A DNA stretch of 64,000 nucleotides from Ruegeria halocynthiae (GTDB lineage Bacteria > Pseudomonadota > Alphaproteobacteria > Rhodobacterales > Rhodobacteraceae): positions 1-64,000 of the forward strand of contig NZ_JQEZ01000007.1 of assembly GCF_000743705.1 (NCBI RefSeq). Direction: 5' to 3'. Position numbers and translations under genes: made by a program. The notes beneath the pieces are model-generated. The model searched no databases. It saw only the letters and a program-made list of their open reading frames with translations, and had not been told where the DNA came from. Positions 1 through 10,600 of the stretch are shown piece by piece (positions within the stretch are counted from its first letter, which is position 1; every line of letters begins with the position of its first letter).

Positions 1-479
1 GTTTCCACCTCGCCGCAGGCTTCATCGTCGAGCTTCTTCTTTTCCAGCGCCTGCACCTGCGCTTCGGTCAGGATGCAACCCTCTTCGGCGACCTTGGCTT
101 CCAGGGCCTTCAGCCGGGCTTTGAAGTTGGCCAGATCGTGCCGCAGCCAGATCGACCTGACACCGGAGGGCGAGACGAAGACGCCCTGTTTGCGCAATTC
201 ATTGGAGGTGCGGGCTTGACCATAGGCCGGAAATTCGGTGGCGGATTTGATCACGGCCTGCTCGGTCGCATCGTCGACCCGGTTAGCAAGGTTGGGCTTG
301 CGCCGGGTGCGCTCGAAAAGCGCCTCCACCCCGCCTTCGTCAACCGCCGCCTTGTAGCGGTAGAACGTGTCCCGGCTATAGCCCATCACCTGACAGGCTT
401 TCGAGACATTGCCCAGTTCCTCGGCCAGGTTCAGCAAGCCGGTTTTGTGTTTGATGATCTTGTCGGTAGTATTCAACAT
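1..479 (-). CDS. IS481 family transposase (N-terminal part, runs off the window)
   Basis: The reading frame starts at ATG 479-477 and stays open to position 1, so only about 159 N-terminal residues are visible. It begins MLNTTDKIIKHKTGLL and contains a helix-turn-helix region (NLAEELGNVSKACQVMGYSR, residues about 16-35) followed by a second helical segment with LFERTRRKPNLANR. This is the typical N-terminus of the IS481 group, which binds the element ends; the DDE catalytic core would follow beyond the window. The rest cannot be seen, so I cannot say whether the transposase is intact. Confidence 0.85.
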   Translation of the reverse strand, partial: MLNTTDKIIKHKTGLLNLAEELGNVSKACQVMGYSRDTFYRYKAAVDEGGVEALFERTRRKPNLANRVDDATEQAVIKSATEFPAYGQARTSNELRKQGVFVSPSGVRSIWLRHDLANFKARLKALEAKVAEEGCILTEAQVQALEKKKLDDEACGEVE

Positions 480-555
480 CGTGGTTTCCTCGTTTCGATG
501 GGTTGGTTGGCACCACCATCAAAACGGACAACCATCATCTCCTTCAAGAGATGCG

Positions 556-589
556 CCGCCCCCGTTTCAGCTTGCTGAGAAGGGGGCGG
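556..589. other. Strong hairpin upstream of the IS481 transposase
   Basis: The arms CCGCCCCC (556-563) and GGGGGCGG (582-589) pair perfectly. Inside the loop a second short stem forms between TCAGC (567-571) and GCTGA (574-578). It lies between the inferred element end and the transposase start. It could act as a terminator that shields the transposase from outside transcription, which is inference, or simply be part of the element's subterminal structure. Confidence 0.5.
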
Positions 590-604
590 TGTCAGATCAC
601 ATCG

Positions 605-937
605 AGACTAATTCAGATAAGGAGATGATCGAAAGTGCTTTGTGTATGTCGTCAAGGTTCGGCTTCATGACTCCAGCAAAGTGATTCGACATACTACCAA
701 CACTCCCTCAATCAGCTCTCGAACTGCTTCGTTGAAAAGCTCAGACATTTTGTTTTCATGGATACAAATGTGGCGGCAAACTGGCCATGCACCTTTCCAA
801 TCGACGCGAGTTGCCACATTGCGGCCACAGACCAGGCTTTCATAACTTTTTAGTGAAGTTTAATCTGATTTTCCCCCTTAACGTGTGCTGTGACCTTTGT
901 TAGCGAGAAGCTAATTAAATAAACAAAAGGTTACAGA
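605..937. other. Intergenic region between the IS and the Sel1/TPS operon
   Basis: No convincing gene. A 60-codon minus-strand frame ending at 665 lacks a start codon for most of its length and may be a worn remnant. The AT-rich stretch at about 850-937 just before the 938 start is the likely promoter region of the Sel1-repeat/TPS operon, but no clear -35/-10 pair can be fixed by eye. Confidence 0.4.
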
Positions 938-1750
938 ATGGGTATTTTGAGGGTCGCCTTTGGCGGGGCAGTTTCTGCATCTATCGCGTGTGCTGCATTT
1001 GCGGACGTTCCTGCGGGCATAGCTGCCCTTGAAGCCGGTAACGTTTCGGGCGCGGTCGAGGAGTTTCAGGCTGGATTTGACGACGGTGACGCGGATGGTG
1101 CGTTTTTCATCGGGCGCCTGTTTGAAATGGGTCTGGGAACTGAGCGCGACATGCTACGCGCTGTCGAGCTCTATAGCGCGGCAGCTGATCAGGGCAGTGC
1201 GTTGGCGCAGAACCGGCTTGGCTTGATGTATCTGAACGGCGAATTGGTCTTGCAGGATTACCAGCGCGCTGCGGAGTTGATTTGTGCGGCAGCAGAGTCC
1301 GGTGATGCCAACAGCGCATTCAACTGCGGGTTGCTTTTTGCGGATGGACAAGGCGTGGAACAGGATGCGGTCAAGGCCGTAAACTACTGGAAACTAGCCG
1401 CAGAGCAGAACCACGTGGCTGCAATCAACTATCTGGGTCAGGCCTATCGTGATGGCACGGGAGTAACACAGAGCTATGAGGCCGCTTTTGAGAATTTCTC
1501 CCGCACCGGGAGAGCGGGCAACCCGTTAGGGCTCTTCGAACTGGCCAAAGCCTATCAATCAGGAAACGGCGTGGATCAGGACCTCATCAAAGCGCATGGC
1601 TTTGCTAATCTGGCCTCCGCGCGGGGCATGGATGAGGCACGCGCTCTGCGAGATACGCTGAACGCACAGCTGGATCGTGATGATCTGGAGGCAGCACAGA
1701 GCTTTGCCCGTAAATGGGAAGCAACGCCGCTGGATCAGGCTGCGCAGTAG
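938..1750 (+). CDS. Secreted Sel1-repeat (SLR/TPR-like) protein
   Basis: 270 residues. The N-terminus is a signal peptide with likely cleavage after AFA (about residue 22), so the protein should be periplasmic or exported. The remainder is a row of about 36-residue Sel1-like repeats, recognisable by the pattern A-x-x-x-G-x-x-x-x-x-G-x-G-V/T-x-x-D-x-x-x-A. Examples are FIGRLFEMGLGTERDMLRA, LLFADGQGVEQDAVKA and AYRDGTGVTQSYEAA. Sel1 repeats are protein-interaction scaffolds. It is the first gene of a same-strand run leading into a two-partner secretion system, with 49 bp to the next gene, so a role in assembling or guarding that system is possible but inferred. The ribosome site is weak (AAAGGTTACAG before ATG). 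Confidence 0.85.
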   Translation: MGILRVAFGGAVSASIACAAFADVPAGIAALEAGNVSGAVEEFQAGFDDGDADGAFFIGRLFEMGLGTERDMLRAVELYSAAADQGSALAQNRLGLMYLNGELVLQDYQRAAELICAAAESGDANSAFNCGLLFADGQGVEQDAVKAVNYWKLAAEQNHVAAINYLGQAYRDGTGVTQSYEAAFENFSRTGRAGNPLGLFELAKAYQSGNGVDQDLIKAHGFANLASARGMDEARALRDTLNAQLDRDDLEAAQSFARKWEATPLDQAAQ

Positions 1751-1799
1751 CGCGCTTTCAGGCTTTGAGTTCTCGTCGGTTCAGATTGGTTCCTCTGTT

Positions 1800-2165
1800 A
1801 TGAAACCCCCTCTTTTATTCTCCGTTGCTGTTGTGTGCCTCCTGAGCGGTTGCACAAATACTTCGCCTGAGCGCCTGAAAGAGATCTACGGCGTCTCTCC
1901 GTCGAGCGACGGCGGCTATACGGCCTCCATAGAAGTGCGCGCAAACCATGCTGATCAGCAGGATAAGTTTAGCCAGAACGCATTCAACGAGATTTGTGCG
2001 GGCCCCGCGACCATCACGTCCCGAACCGTTTCGGCCCCGTTTAACAAACAAACCACATACAAGCAGCAAACATGGAACCCAGCCATTGGCCAATTGGTCC
2101 AGACGGCGAGCTTCCCCGTAAACACGCCGCATGTTCGCATAACCTACAGGTTTGAATGCGCATGA
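1800..2165 (+). CDS. Small predicted lipoprotein, function unknown
   Basis: 121 residues. I chose ATG 1800 because it gives a clean lipoprotein signal peptide ending in the lipobox L-S-G-C, with the lipidated cysteine at residue 18. An upstream in-frame start at 1677 would overlap the Sel1 gene and bury the signal. The mature part is rich in T, S and Q, ends in ITYRFECA and matches no family that I recognise. Its stop overlaps the next start (ATGA at 2162-2165), so translation of the two is probably coupled. Position inside the TPS operon suggests an envelope accessory protein. Confidence 0.75.
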   Translation: MKPPLLFSVAVVCLLSGCTNTSPERLKEIYGVSPSSDGGYTASIEVRANHADQQDKFSQNAFNEICAGPATITSRTVSAPFNKQTTYKQQTWNPAIGQLVQTASFPVNTPHVRITYRFECA

Positions 2166-2683
2166 AGAGCAGTTCTCCATACCGGCTGGCGATGAGTATC
2201 GGTCTCACCCTCTTCCAGTCGACGGCTTTGGCACAAGTGGCTGAGCCCCAGTCTACGGAAGAGGTGTTTTCGGACTGGCGGGTGTTGTGCCACCCGGTGG
2301 AAAAGGATGTCGCCTGCCAGATGATGCAGAGCGTCGCCGCCGAAGAGAATGGCCCGCCAGTCTTTCTGCTGAGCGTGTCTGACGATGAAGACACGGGCCA
2401 ACGCTATGCAGTCATAACGGTTCCGGTTGGTGTCTATCTGGCCCCGGGGATCGAACTACACGTGGACAACCGCCGCCCCTTCAAGGTCTTGTACGAGGTC
2501 TGCGATCAGCTTGGGTGCCACGCCGGGTTTCGCATGAAAGGGGATGTCCTGGCGGCATTCCGGAAGGGACTGGAAGTCAAAGCCCGAGTTTGGACAGCCC
2601 GCGACAAGGCTGTTGACTTTCCCGTTTCTCTGCGCGGGTTCACCGCCGCATACAATCAATTCAGAACGGCGGGGGACAACTGA
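2162..2683 (+). CDS. Invasion-associated locus B (IalB)-like periplasmic protein
   Basis: 173 residues. ATG 2162 was preferred over ATG 2156 because it overlaps the preceding stop as ATGA. The signal peptide ends near STALAQ. The rest follows the IalB pattern: an early W-x-V-x-C segment (DWRVLCHP), a run of beta strands (RYAVITVPVGVYLAPGIEL) and a second cysteine pair region (VCDQLGCHAGFRM). IalB proteins are small periplasmic or outer-membrane-associated proteins widespread in alphaproteobacteria; most have no defined role. The stop overlaps the TpsB start (TGATG at 2681-2685), placing it firmly in the secretion operon. Its coupling to TpsB is unusual. Confidence 0.8.
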   Translation: MKSSSPYRLAMSIGLTLFQSTALAQVAEPQSTEEVFSDWRVLCHPVEKDVACQMMQSVAAEENGPPVFLLSVSDDEDTGQRYAVITVPVGVYLAPGIELHVDNRRPFKVLYEVCDQLGCHAGFRMKGDVLAAFRKGLEVKARVWTARDKAVDFPVSLRGFTAAYNQFRTAGDN

Positions 2684-4407
2684 TGGGTTTGCGGTCCCTC
2701 GTCCTGACAACAGCACTCGGTCTCAGTGCGATCCTGCTGACGGCAACAGTCGTTTCCGCGCAAGGCGTCTCGCCCGGTGATTTGCAGCGCATTGGTAATG
2801 AAATTCTTCAGCAGCAAACTCAACAGACCGAAGAACAGGAGCGCCGTCGCCGGGAATTCGAAGAACGTGAGGATGTGGAACAGGACCAGAGCGCCGGAGT
2901 GGAACTCTATGTCCCTCCTCCGGGCGGGCCGTGCTTTGAGATCCGCAGCATTGATCTCGAAGGTTTTGAGGCGTTCAAACGTGAGCCTGAGGGATATCGC
3001 GATCTGATCGGAACTTGCGCAACGGCGGCTGACATTGCGCAGACACTGAACCTGATCAACACATTCTATCAGGAGCTAGGCTACATCACGACCCGCGCTT
3101 ATGTGCCGGAACAGGACGTTGCAGATGGATCTCTGGCGATCACCATCGTGCCGGGCCGCATCGAAGGCTATGTCTACGGAACCGGCAAGCCAGCGGATGC
3201 GCGTCTGAATACGGCGTTCCCGACTGCACGTGGTGACCTTCTGAACCTGCGCGATCTGGAACAAGGCCTGGAGAACATCAACGCGCCACGATCAGCAAGC
3301 GGTCAGTTCCAGTTGGTCCCCGGCGAAACCCCTGGTGGGTCGTTCATTCAGGTTGACGTGCAGGATCGACGCCCCTGGTATCTGGATTTCCAATTCGACA
3401 ATTCCGGTTTTGAGTCCACGGGGCGGATCAAAGGCACCAGCACCTTTGGCCTCGACAACGGGTTGAACCTCAATGACCAGTTGAGGATTGGGATCACCAC
3501 CACGCCATTTGAGGAACGGGGCGAGCGCTATTCGGATTCTGTCTCTGTCAACTGGGGTTTGCCCGTGGGCAACTGGTTGTTCAATGCGGATTTTGGGGCA
3601 AGCGATTATCGCTTCATCACCGAAGGCATAAACCAATCCTTTGTCACGGAAGGGCGCAGCCAATACCTGATCCTGCTGACCGAGCGTCTTTTGATGCGGA
3701 ACCAGACCTCCAAGGTTTATGCCTATGGCGATCTGAAGCTGAACAGAACCAAAACCTCGATCAACGGCATCGAGATTACCAGCCAACGTCAGCGCCTGAC
3801 AGTTGCTTCTCTGGGCCTGAGAGGTGAGCAGACCATCGGACAGGGTCGGCTGTTCTGGAACATTGGCGTGAAGGCCGGGCTCGATGCGCTTGGTGCTGAC
3901 ATTCCCGAACGCAGTGTAATCGATCAGGACTTCCGCCTTGTGAAAATCCGCGCTGATTTCTCTGCTCCACTTGGAAAAAGCGGACTTACCTATCGGGGTA
4001 CTCTAGCAGGGCAATATTCGGACGATATCTTGCCCGGCATTGAACAGTTCGGCATTGGCGGATGGAGCACGGTTCGGGGCTTTCACGACAACAGCCTCTA
4101 TGGCGACACCGGGATCTATCTCCGCAATACTGTCGAATGGGGAGCCTATAAAGCGCCCAGGTTTGAAGTGCGCATGAATGCGGGCCTCGACTTCGGCTAT
4201 GTCAAACCGTCCACTCTGCGCAGCTGGTCTCAGGATCATCTGGCTGGTGTCAGTCTGGGTGCTGATATCATCATGAACAATCAGGTTACCTTGCAGATGC
4301 AGGTGGCACATGCGTTGAGCCGACCTGATGAGTCCCCACCCAACACCAATCCAGCCTTCGAGTCCGACAAGACCGTTGGGTATGTCAGTCTGAGGTTGCA
4401 GTTCTGA
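2683..4407 (+). CDS. ShlB/FhaC/CdiB-type two-partner secretion transporter (TpsB)
   Basis: 574 residues, within the normal size range for this outer-membrane family. Signal peptide to about residue 27 (VVSAQ), then a Q/E/R-rich probable helix (about 35-65). A POTRA region follows at about 80-165, starting CFEIRSIDLEGFEAF and ending ITIVPGRIEGY. A beta barrel fills the remainder and ends in aromatic ...YVSLRLQF, as outer-membrane barrels do. The conserved VRGF motif of the lid loop is present at residues 464-467 (GGWSTVRGFHDNS). The family exports one large TpsA partner across the outer membrane; the partner is the next large gene, 4594-11883. Confidence 0.93.
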   Translation: MGLRSLVLTTALGLSAILLTATVVSAQGVSPGDLQRIGNEILQQQTQQTEEQERRRREFEEREDVEQDQSAGVELYVPPPGGPCFEIRSIDLEGFEAFKREPEGYRDLIGTCATAADIAQTLNLINTFYQELGYITTRAYVPEQDVADGSLAITIVPGRIEGYVYGTGKPADARLNTAFPTARGDLLNLRDLEQGLENINAPRSASGQFQLVPGETPGGSFIQVDVQDRRPWYLDFQFDNSGFESTGRIKGTSTFGLDNGLNLNDQLRIGITTTPFEERGERYSDSVSVNWGLPVGNWLFNADFGASDYRFITEGINQSFVTEGRSQYLILLTERLLMRNQTSKVYAYGDLKLNRTKTSINGIEITSQRQRLTVASLGLRGEQTIGQGRLFWNIGVKAGLDALGADIPERSVIDQDFRLVKIRADFSAPLGKSGLTYRGTLAGQYSDDILPGIEQFGIGGWSTVRGFHDNSLYGDTGIYLRNTVEWGAYKAPRFEVRMNAGLDFGYVKPSTLRSWSQDHLAGVSLGADIIMNNQVTLQMQVAHALSRPDESPPNTNPAFESDKTVGYVSLRLQF

Positions 4408-4601
4408 TGAAGCACTTCCAGAAAATTGAAAAGATAGATGTTGGCCGTATACGCGTTCGCGTCTCACCTGACAGGCGCTTGCGCATGCAAGTTGCCGAGA
4501 TGGTGAAGCGAGAGGCAGCGTATTCGGGCTCAACACTTTCTGAAAGTGCTCCGAAGTTATTCGCCGTTCATTGTTTTTTGGAAAGTTGTAGCCATGCGTA
4601 G
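4407..4601 (+). CDS. Possible 64-residue protein between tpsB and tpsA
   Basis: An open frame starts with ATG 4407, overlapping the tpsB stop by one base, and ends at 4601, overlapping the tpsA start by 8 bp. Residues about 14-46 (RIRVRVSPDRRLRMQVAEM...STLSE) resemble the opening strand and helix of a ribbon-helix-helix DNA-binding protein, but the tail does not continue that fold. It may be a genuine coupled small protein, a truncated regulator, or only a translated leader that helps ribosomes reach tpsA. Confidence 0.3.
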   Translation: MKHFQKIEKIDVGRIRVRVSPDRRLRMQVAEMVKREAAYSGSTLSESAPKLFAVHCFLESCSHA

Positions 4602-7600
4602 ACGTGTTTTTGAGAAAGTCATTTCTTCGGTCCTGACGCTGGCGTTGACAATACAACCTGCCTTGCTTCATGCGCAGAACATCCAACCTGTGAACCCAAG
4701 TACAGGTCCGCGCCCGCATGTCGACCAGTCTCTGAATGGCACCACCGTAGTCAATATCTCGACCCCAAATGGCGCGGGCGTCAGCCACGATGTCTACACC
4801 GATTTTCAGGCAAATGACCTGATCCTGAACAACTCGGCCACGATCACCAACACCCAGTTGGGCGGTGTGATTGAGGGCAACGGCAACTTGGCGCCGGGAC
4901 AAGAGGCCAATCTTTGGATCGGTGAGGTTGTCGGCGGCAATCAGACCCAGCTGAACGGTATTCTGGAAGTTGCCGGCAAGCGCATGGACGTGGTGGTGGC
5001 CAACGAGTTTGGCATCACCTGCGATGGTTGCGGTTTCATAAACACTGGCCGTGCGACGCTGACAACCGGTAAGCCGCAATTCGGCAGCAATGGCGCACTG
5101 ACAGGGTTCGATGTGCGCCGCGGTACGGTCACAATCGGGCCCGGGGGGCTGAACCCGGAAAACCGGATAGGTCTGACCGATACCAGCCGCGTCGATGTGA
5201 TAGCACGAGCGGCTGCGATCTATGGCAAGATGCGCGCAGACCAACTCAACATCGTCGCTGGCGCCAATCAAGTTGACTACAACTGGTCCTACGATGCGGA
5301 AACCGGCGCGGTGACCGGGATCACCGAACAGGCGGGCGAAGGTGCAGCCCCGGCTTTGGCTGTGGATGTCGCTGCTCTTGGCGGCATGTACGCCAATGCG
5401 ATCCGTTTGATTGCGACTGAAAATGGTGTCGGTGTGCGTTTGAACGGGGACATGGCGTCCTCGACCAATATCGCACTGCGGGCTGATGGGCAGCTTACGC
5501 TGGGCGCGCCGTCAAATGGCCATACACCCCAGATCCGAGCGGGCGGCCGCGTCCAAGTCCGCAACCAGGGTCCGATCCTTCTGGAAGGCGCGATTACTTC
5601 CGAGAGTGGTGATCTGATCGACATCAGAACCAGCAATGGCGACCTGATCTTCAACGGTCAGGCAGCGGGCGGTGCAATCCGTCTGGAAAGCGCGGGAATG
5701 CTAAACATCTCCGGCGCGATTGTTGCGCGCGAGGCGTTTGAGGCAGCATCGACCGGTGCTTCCGTGGTGCTGGACAACAACTCCGAGGTGTTCGCGCGGT
5801 CCATTGACGTTGATGCGCTGACGCAGCTGACCTTCGACGGCAAGGCAGCTGCCCTTGAAACAGCTTCGCTGACGGCCGGGACAGAGCTTGTAACAGGTAC
5901 CAGCTCAGAACTGGTTGCGGAATCTGCGGCTCTTACCGGGGGTGACGCTCGGATTGAAGGCCAGGTGCAAACACTTGAAAACCTGACCATAGAAGCGACA
6001 GACGGGAGCGTCGACCACAGGGGCACGTCTCGCGGGCAAGCTGTCACGATAACGGGTGATGACGTTCAAACGAGCGATGGATCGCAGATCGCCGCAGTAG
6101 GTGATTTGAGCGTAACCGCCGCAGATCAAGCCAAGATCAGCGGAGAGCTAGTCGCCGGGAAGGGGCTGACACTCAAATCCACAGCAGCCGGGATAGCCGT
6201 TGAAACAAATGCCGAGATTCTGGCTGAATCCCTGAATGTTAAGGCGCAGACTCGTATTGATTTTGATGGCAAGGCTGCCGCTCTTGAGACAGCTTCTGTG
6301 TCGGCGGGAACCGAGGTGTCCACAGGGACGGATTCAGAACTGCTGGCCGACAGCGTGGCGCTCACCGGGGAAACTGCGCAGTTATCTGGTGAAATTCGAG
6401 CCATTGATGGGCTGACGATTGAGGCAACGGATGGCGCGGTTGAGCATAGCGGTGTGTCTCGTGGGCAGAACGTCTCGATAATTGGCGACACTGTTGAGAC
6501 TGGCGATACATCCCAGATCGCTGCGGTGGATGGTCTCACTGTGACGGCAACAGATCAGATCCTCCTCGGTGGCGAACTCGCCTCGGGGGCAGAGCTTGCA
6601 ATCACATCGACCGGCGCGTCGGTAACCATCGAGGATGGCGCCGAACTGGTGGCGGATACGCTCGATGTAGACGCTCAGACCCAAGTCGCGCTAAACGGAC
6701 GTGCTGCGGTTCAGAACCAGGCCACTCTGACGGCCGGTGCTGAACTTGTAATCGGAGACGCATCCGAGCTTGTGGCCGGGTCGATAAATCTCTCCGGTGC
6801 CGCAGCCCAAATTGGTGGGCAAGCAGAAGCACAAAACGGGATTTCTATCGAGGCCCGTGATGGAACATTGGAGCATTCGGGCAGATCTCGTGGGCAGTCT
6901 GTGACCCTGTCGGCTGATCGTGTGCAAACGGGCGATAGCTCGCAAATTGCAGCTATTGCAGATGTGCAGGTAACAGCGACGGATCAGGCGATCATTGATG
7001 GCAATCTGATTGCGGGTCAACAGGCAGATATTTCCGTGACAGTCGGCGATCTGGACCTTCAAGGCCAGATAAATGCCCGCAACACCAATGTTTCGGTGTC
7101 CGGCCAGACCACACTGGGTGCAGATGCGACCGCGGTCGGTCAATCGATTCTGGAGCTGCAATCCGGGTCGCTGAGCGGCGGACTGAATGCGTCTCACTTT
7201 GATCAGCTGCGTGCAGGCGATGGTCTTGCAGTCACTCTGGCCACCGGTGGATTATCCGTTGGTGCATCAGAGCGAGTGGAACTTGACGGAGACCTTCTGC
7301 TCGATCTCGGCGGTGACCTCGAGAACCGAGGTACGATCAAGGCGAGTGGTGATCTTCAGCTTCGCAGTGGGTCGGATCTGAACAATCGCGGTGGGCTATT
7401 GAAGTCCGGCGAGGTAATGCAGTTGGTGGCCCGAGACGGTACAGTCCTCAACCAGTCCGGACGCATCGAAGCAGATGGTGGTCTGGCCGTCGAGGCAGAA
7501 GTGTTCGTTAACAGTTTTGATAGCGTCACGATCCAGCCCTCTACTTCGGGCGTGGAGGTATTTGCAGGGAACCCAACCGAAAAAACTCGAAGCCGTACAA

Positions 7601-10600
7601 TATTTGTCGACCCTGCTGACCTGGAGCTGGACAGTTGCACGGCCAAAATTCCCTTTAACTCATATTCTTCCAGCAATTGCGCTACGATCTACAATTTTGG
7701 TATTTCCGATCAGTCCAATGTTGGTGGTGTAACCTGGAGCAGTGGGACATCTGTTGTGACAACGGGCGCTCAACCCGAAGTTCTTTCGGGAGCTGGGATT
7801 GCCATTCAAGCAAATGTTGTCCGAAACAATGCTGGCATGATCTCATCCGCTGCCGGGATGGAAATTCGCAGTAACCGCTTTGAAAATAGAGCCTACGAAG
7901 ATGATCGAGTCACCCATACGGCGACTTATACACGACAAATTGAAAAAATAGACCCAGGCACCAGTGATGCCCGCAGGCGGGCATTTGAGCATATCATCTA
8001 TTCGCCGGTGAAACGTATTGCCTCCAATGGTGCCAATTCGGTTTCCGGCGAAATCCTTGCTGGGGGCGGGATCAACATCAACGGAACGACGGTTCATGCA
8101 GATGGCAATATCAAGGCCGGAACCACAAGTGCTGTATCGCCAGGTGAAAGTGCAATTGTAACCAATACGCCCCTGCCAGAGCTGGTTGTCCCTGCAAATG
8201 CCCTTGCACCAGTACAGCCGGACGTACTGAATTTGCCTGCTCTTGAACCTGTTCAGCCGGAAGTGAAAAACCAGCCACCTCTTGAACCGGTGCTGCCCGA
8301 GCTTCAAAAACTGGCAAACCTGGATGTGTTGATCGGCGAGGGTCGCACTAATTTCGGTACAACGCCGGTGTCCTATGAGGACCTGCTTTCCTCCGACTAT
8401 TTCCTGGATCGTTTGCAGATTCAGAATGAGCTGTTCCAGAACATCAACCGGCCAACCGAATGGAACGGTTATCAAAGCGATGGCGTAAATTTTGCAGGTG
8501 GAAGCACTGTCCAGATCCCGGATTCAGAGTTTATTGGATTTGGTGACCGGTTCGGCTTGTCTGAGAGCGGAGTGTTGGCATCGCTGAACAAAGCCAATGC
8601 ATCTGAAAGTGGTGATCTGAAGATTACTGCCGGCAGCATCACGGGGTCTGGTGGGTCGCTGATTGCGGAAGGCGGTTCTCTGTCCCTAACGTCTTTCGGG
8701 AACATTGATTTTGAAGACACCGAACTTGGTGGCGACCTGGTCAAGATCATCACAGGAGGAGATTTCTCCGGTAAAGCGTTGGTGATCAAATCGGCTTCTG
8801 ACACCTCTATATTTGCCGCCGGAAACGTCACCATCGAAGGCCTGGCGCAAACCGAAGAGTATTACACCGGTACAAGCGTCACAAAGATTACCGAAAACCT
8901 CGCGTCCCGCTTTGAAGTCGGCGGCAACTTGTCCATCATTTCCACTGTCGACACGACTCTGGCAGGTGTTCAAGCCCAGGTCACAGGGGACACGCGTTTG
9001 ACGGCAGGTGGCAACCTCTACCTGCTCGCTGAGCAATCCGGTGTTCAGTACAACGCTGGCAACAAAAGCAACGGAACAGACCGCCTGACCCTGACGGCGC
9101 AGGTCACGCAGCTGTCTACTGGCGGCGACTTTATTGCCAATGCGGGCGGTGACGCGGTGCTGGTTGGTACTCAGATAAATGCGGGCGGGCGGGCACATCT
9201 GGCGGCTGCGGGTGACGTGGTTCTGGCGGCAGCACAAGACATAGCCAAATCAGAAACACGCAAGACCAGCAGCGGGTTCCTGTCGAAGAAAAAGGAAACG
9301 CGATCCACACTTGCGGTCACCAACCGAGGTGTAGCCATCACTGCTGGAGGTGATATCGATGTTATCGCCGAGACGGGTGATCTGACCACAGCCGGGACGG
9401 AATTCGCCAGCGCCTCAGGTGATATCAACCTCACTGCGACCGAGGGCAACATCCTCGTCGGCACCTACACCGACGTGTTTGAAGTGACGCATATCAAGGA
9501 GAAGAGCTATCTTGGTGGACTGCTGAGCAAATCCAGCCAGTTGCACACGGTCGATCACATCAATACTGGCACCGATGCGTTGGCAGCGCTGGATCTGAGT
9601 ATTGTATCAGGCACGGACACCACTTTGGTCGGCGCAACGCTATCTGCGGGTCAGAACCTGAACATCACAACCGGTGGTGATTTTTCGGTTCAGGCCGCCA
9701 TCGACAGCCACCGTTCCGAGTTCTTCGAGACCGACATGGGTCTGGTCGTCATGACGACGATCACCGAGACCAGCTCTACCGAAACGGCCCAGCTGACCGA
9801 ATTGCTGGCTGGCCAAGGTATGAATTTCGACATCGGCGGGAATGCAGAGTTGGTGGTGTATCAAACCGCAGGTGTTGATGCGCCAAACCCGCAAGATCTC
9901 TACCCTGAGGAACTTCTGGCCATCGATGGGTTGGAACTGATCAGTCAGGAACTGGCGGATGAGTATTTCTATGAAGAGAAGACACAGCTCTCGCCGGCGT
10001 TCAAGGCGTTGGTGTCAATTGTGGTGGCGGCTTATGTTGCACCGGCACTTGTCGGTGAATTGCTTCCACAACTCGCAACAGCGGCAAGCGCACAAAGTGC
10101 CACGGCACTTACGACGGGTCTTTACAATGGCGCGACTGCCTTCACTTCAACGGCACTTGTCGAAACGCTGGATGGCGTCGTCGCCGGAGATATCGACCTT
10201 GGCGCGATCCTGGAAGCCGCCACGTTCTCCGGTGTATCTGCTGGTCTGACCTCGGGCATCAATCTGAACATCCCTGAGAGCAGCCCCCTGAATGATGCGT
10301 TGATCAGTGGCTTTGGTAACCCGCAAGGTCCACAACTCACTGTGGCAGGTATTCTAGAAGGAGCCTTGGACGGCTCAATTTCCTCCGGTCTGAGTTCAGC
10401 CGTCTATGGAACTGACTTCTCTGATGGTTTCTCAGCAAGCCTTGTACAGACAGTCACCAACCTGGCGCTGGCCGATGCTCAGTTTGAGATCGGCGGGTTG
10501 TTCACCGACGCGAACGGCAACGCCATCAACGGTGGCGAAGGCTCGGCAGGTCACATGCTACTTCATGCGCTCGCGGGTTGTGCCGCCGCCGAAGCCACCG

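Larger units (their letters stand above)
1..604 (-). mobile_element. IS481-type insertion sequence, partial
   Basis: The left edge of the window holds the 5' part of an insertion sequence: a transposase gene (see next entry), its short upstream region and a strong hairpin at 556-589. The outer end is set only approximately at about 592-604, where a TGTGATCTGACACC-like sequence reads inward on the minus strand; IS481 elements commonly start with TGT. The other end, the terminal inverted repeat partner and the target duplication lie outside the window, so completeness cannot be judged. Confidence 0.6.

Noticed and set aside
665..857. Minus-strand frame of about 60 codons left of the Sel1 operon
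   Set aside because: No start codon for most of its length and no family recognised; at most a remnant.
4003..5271. 422-codon minus-strand frame opposite tpsB/tpsA
   Set aside because: Fully overlapped by two clear genes on the plus strand and without recognisable domains.
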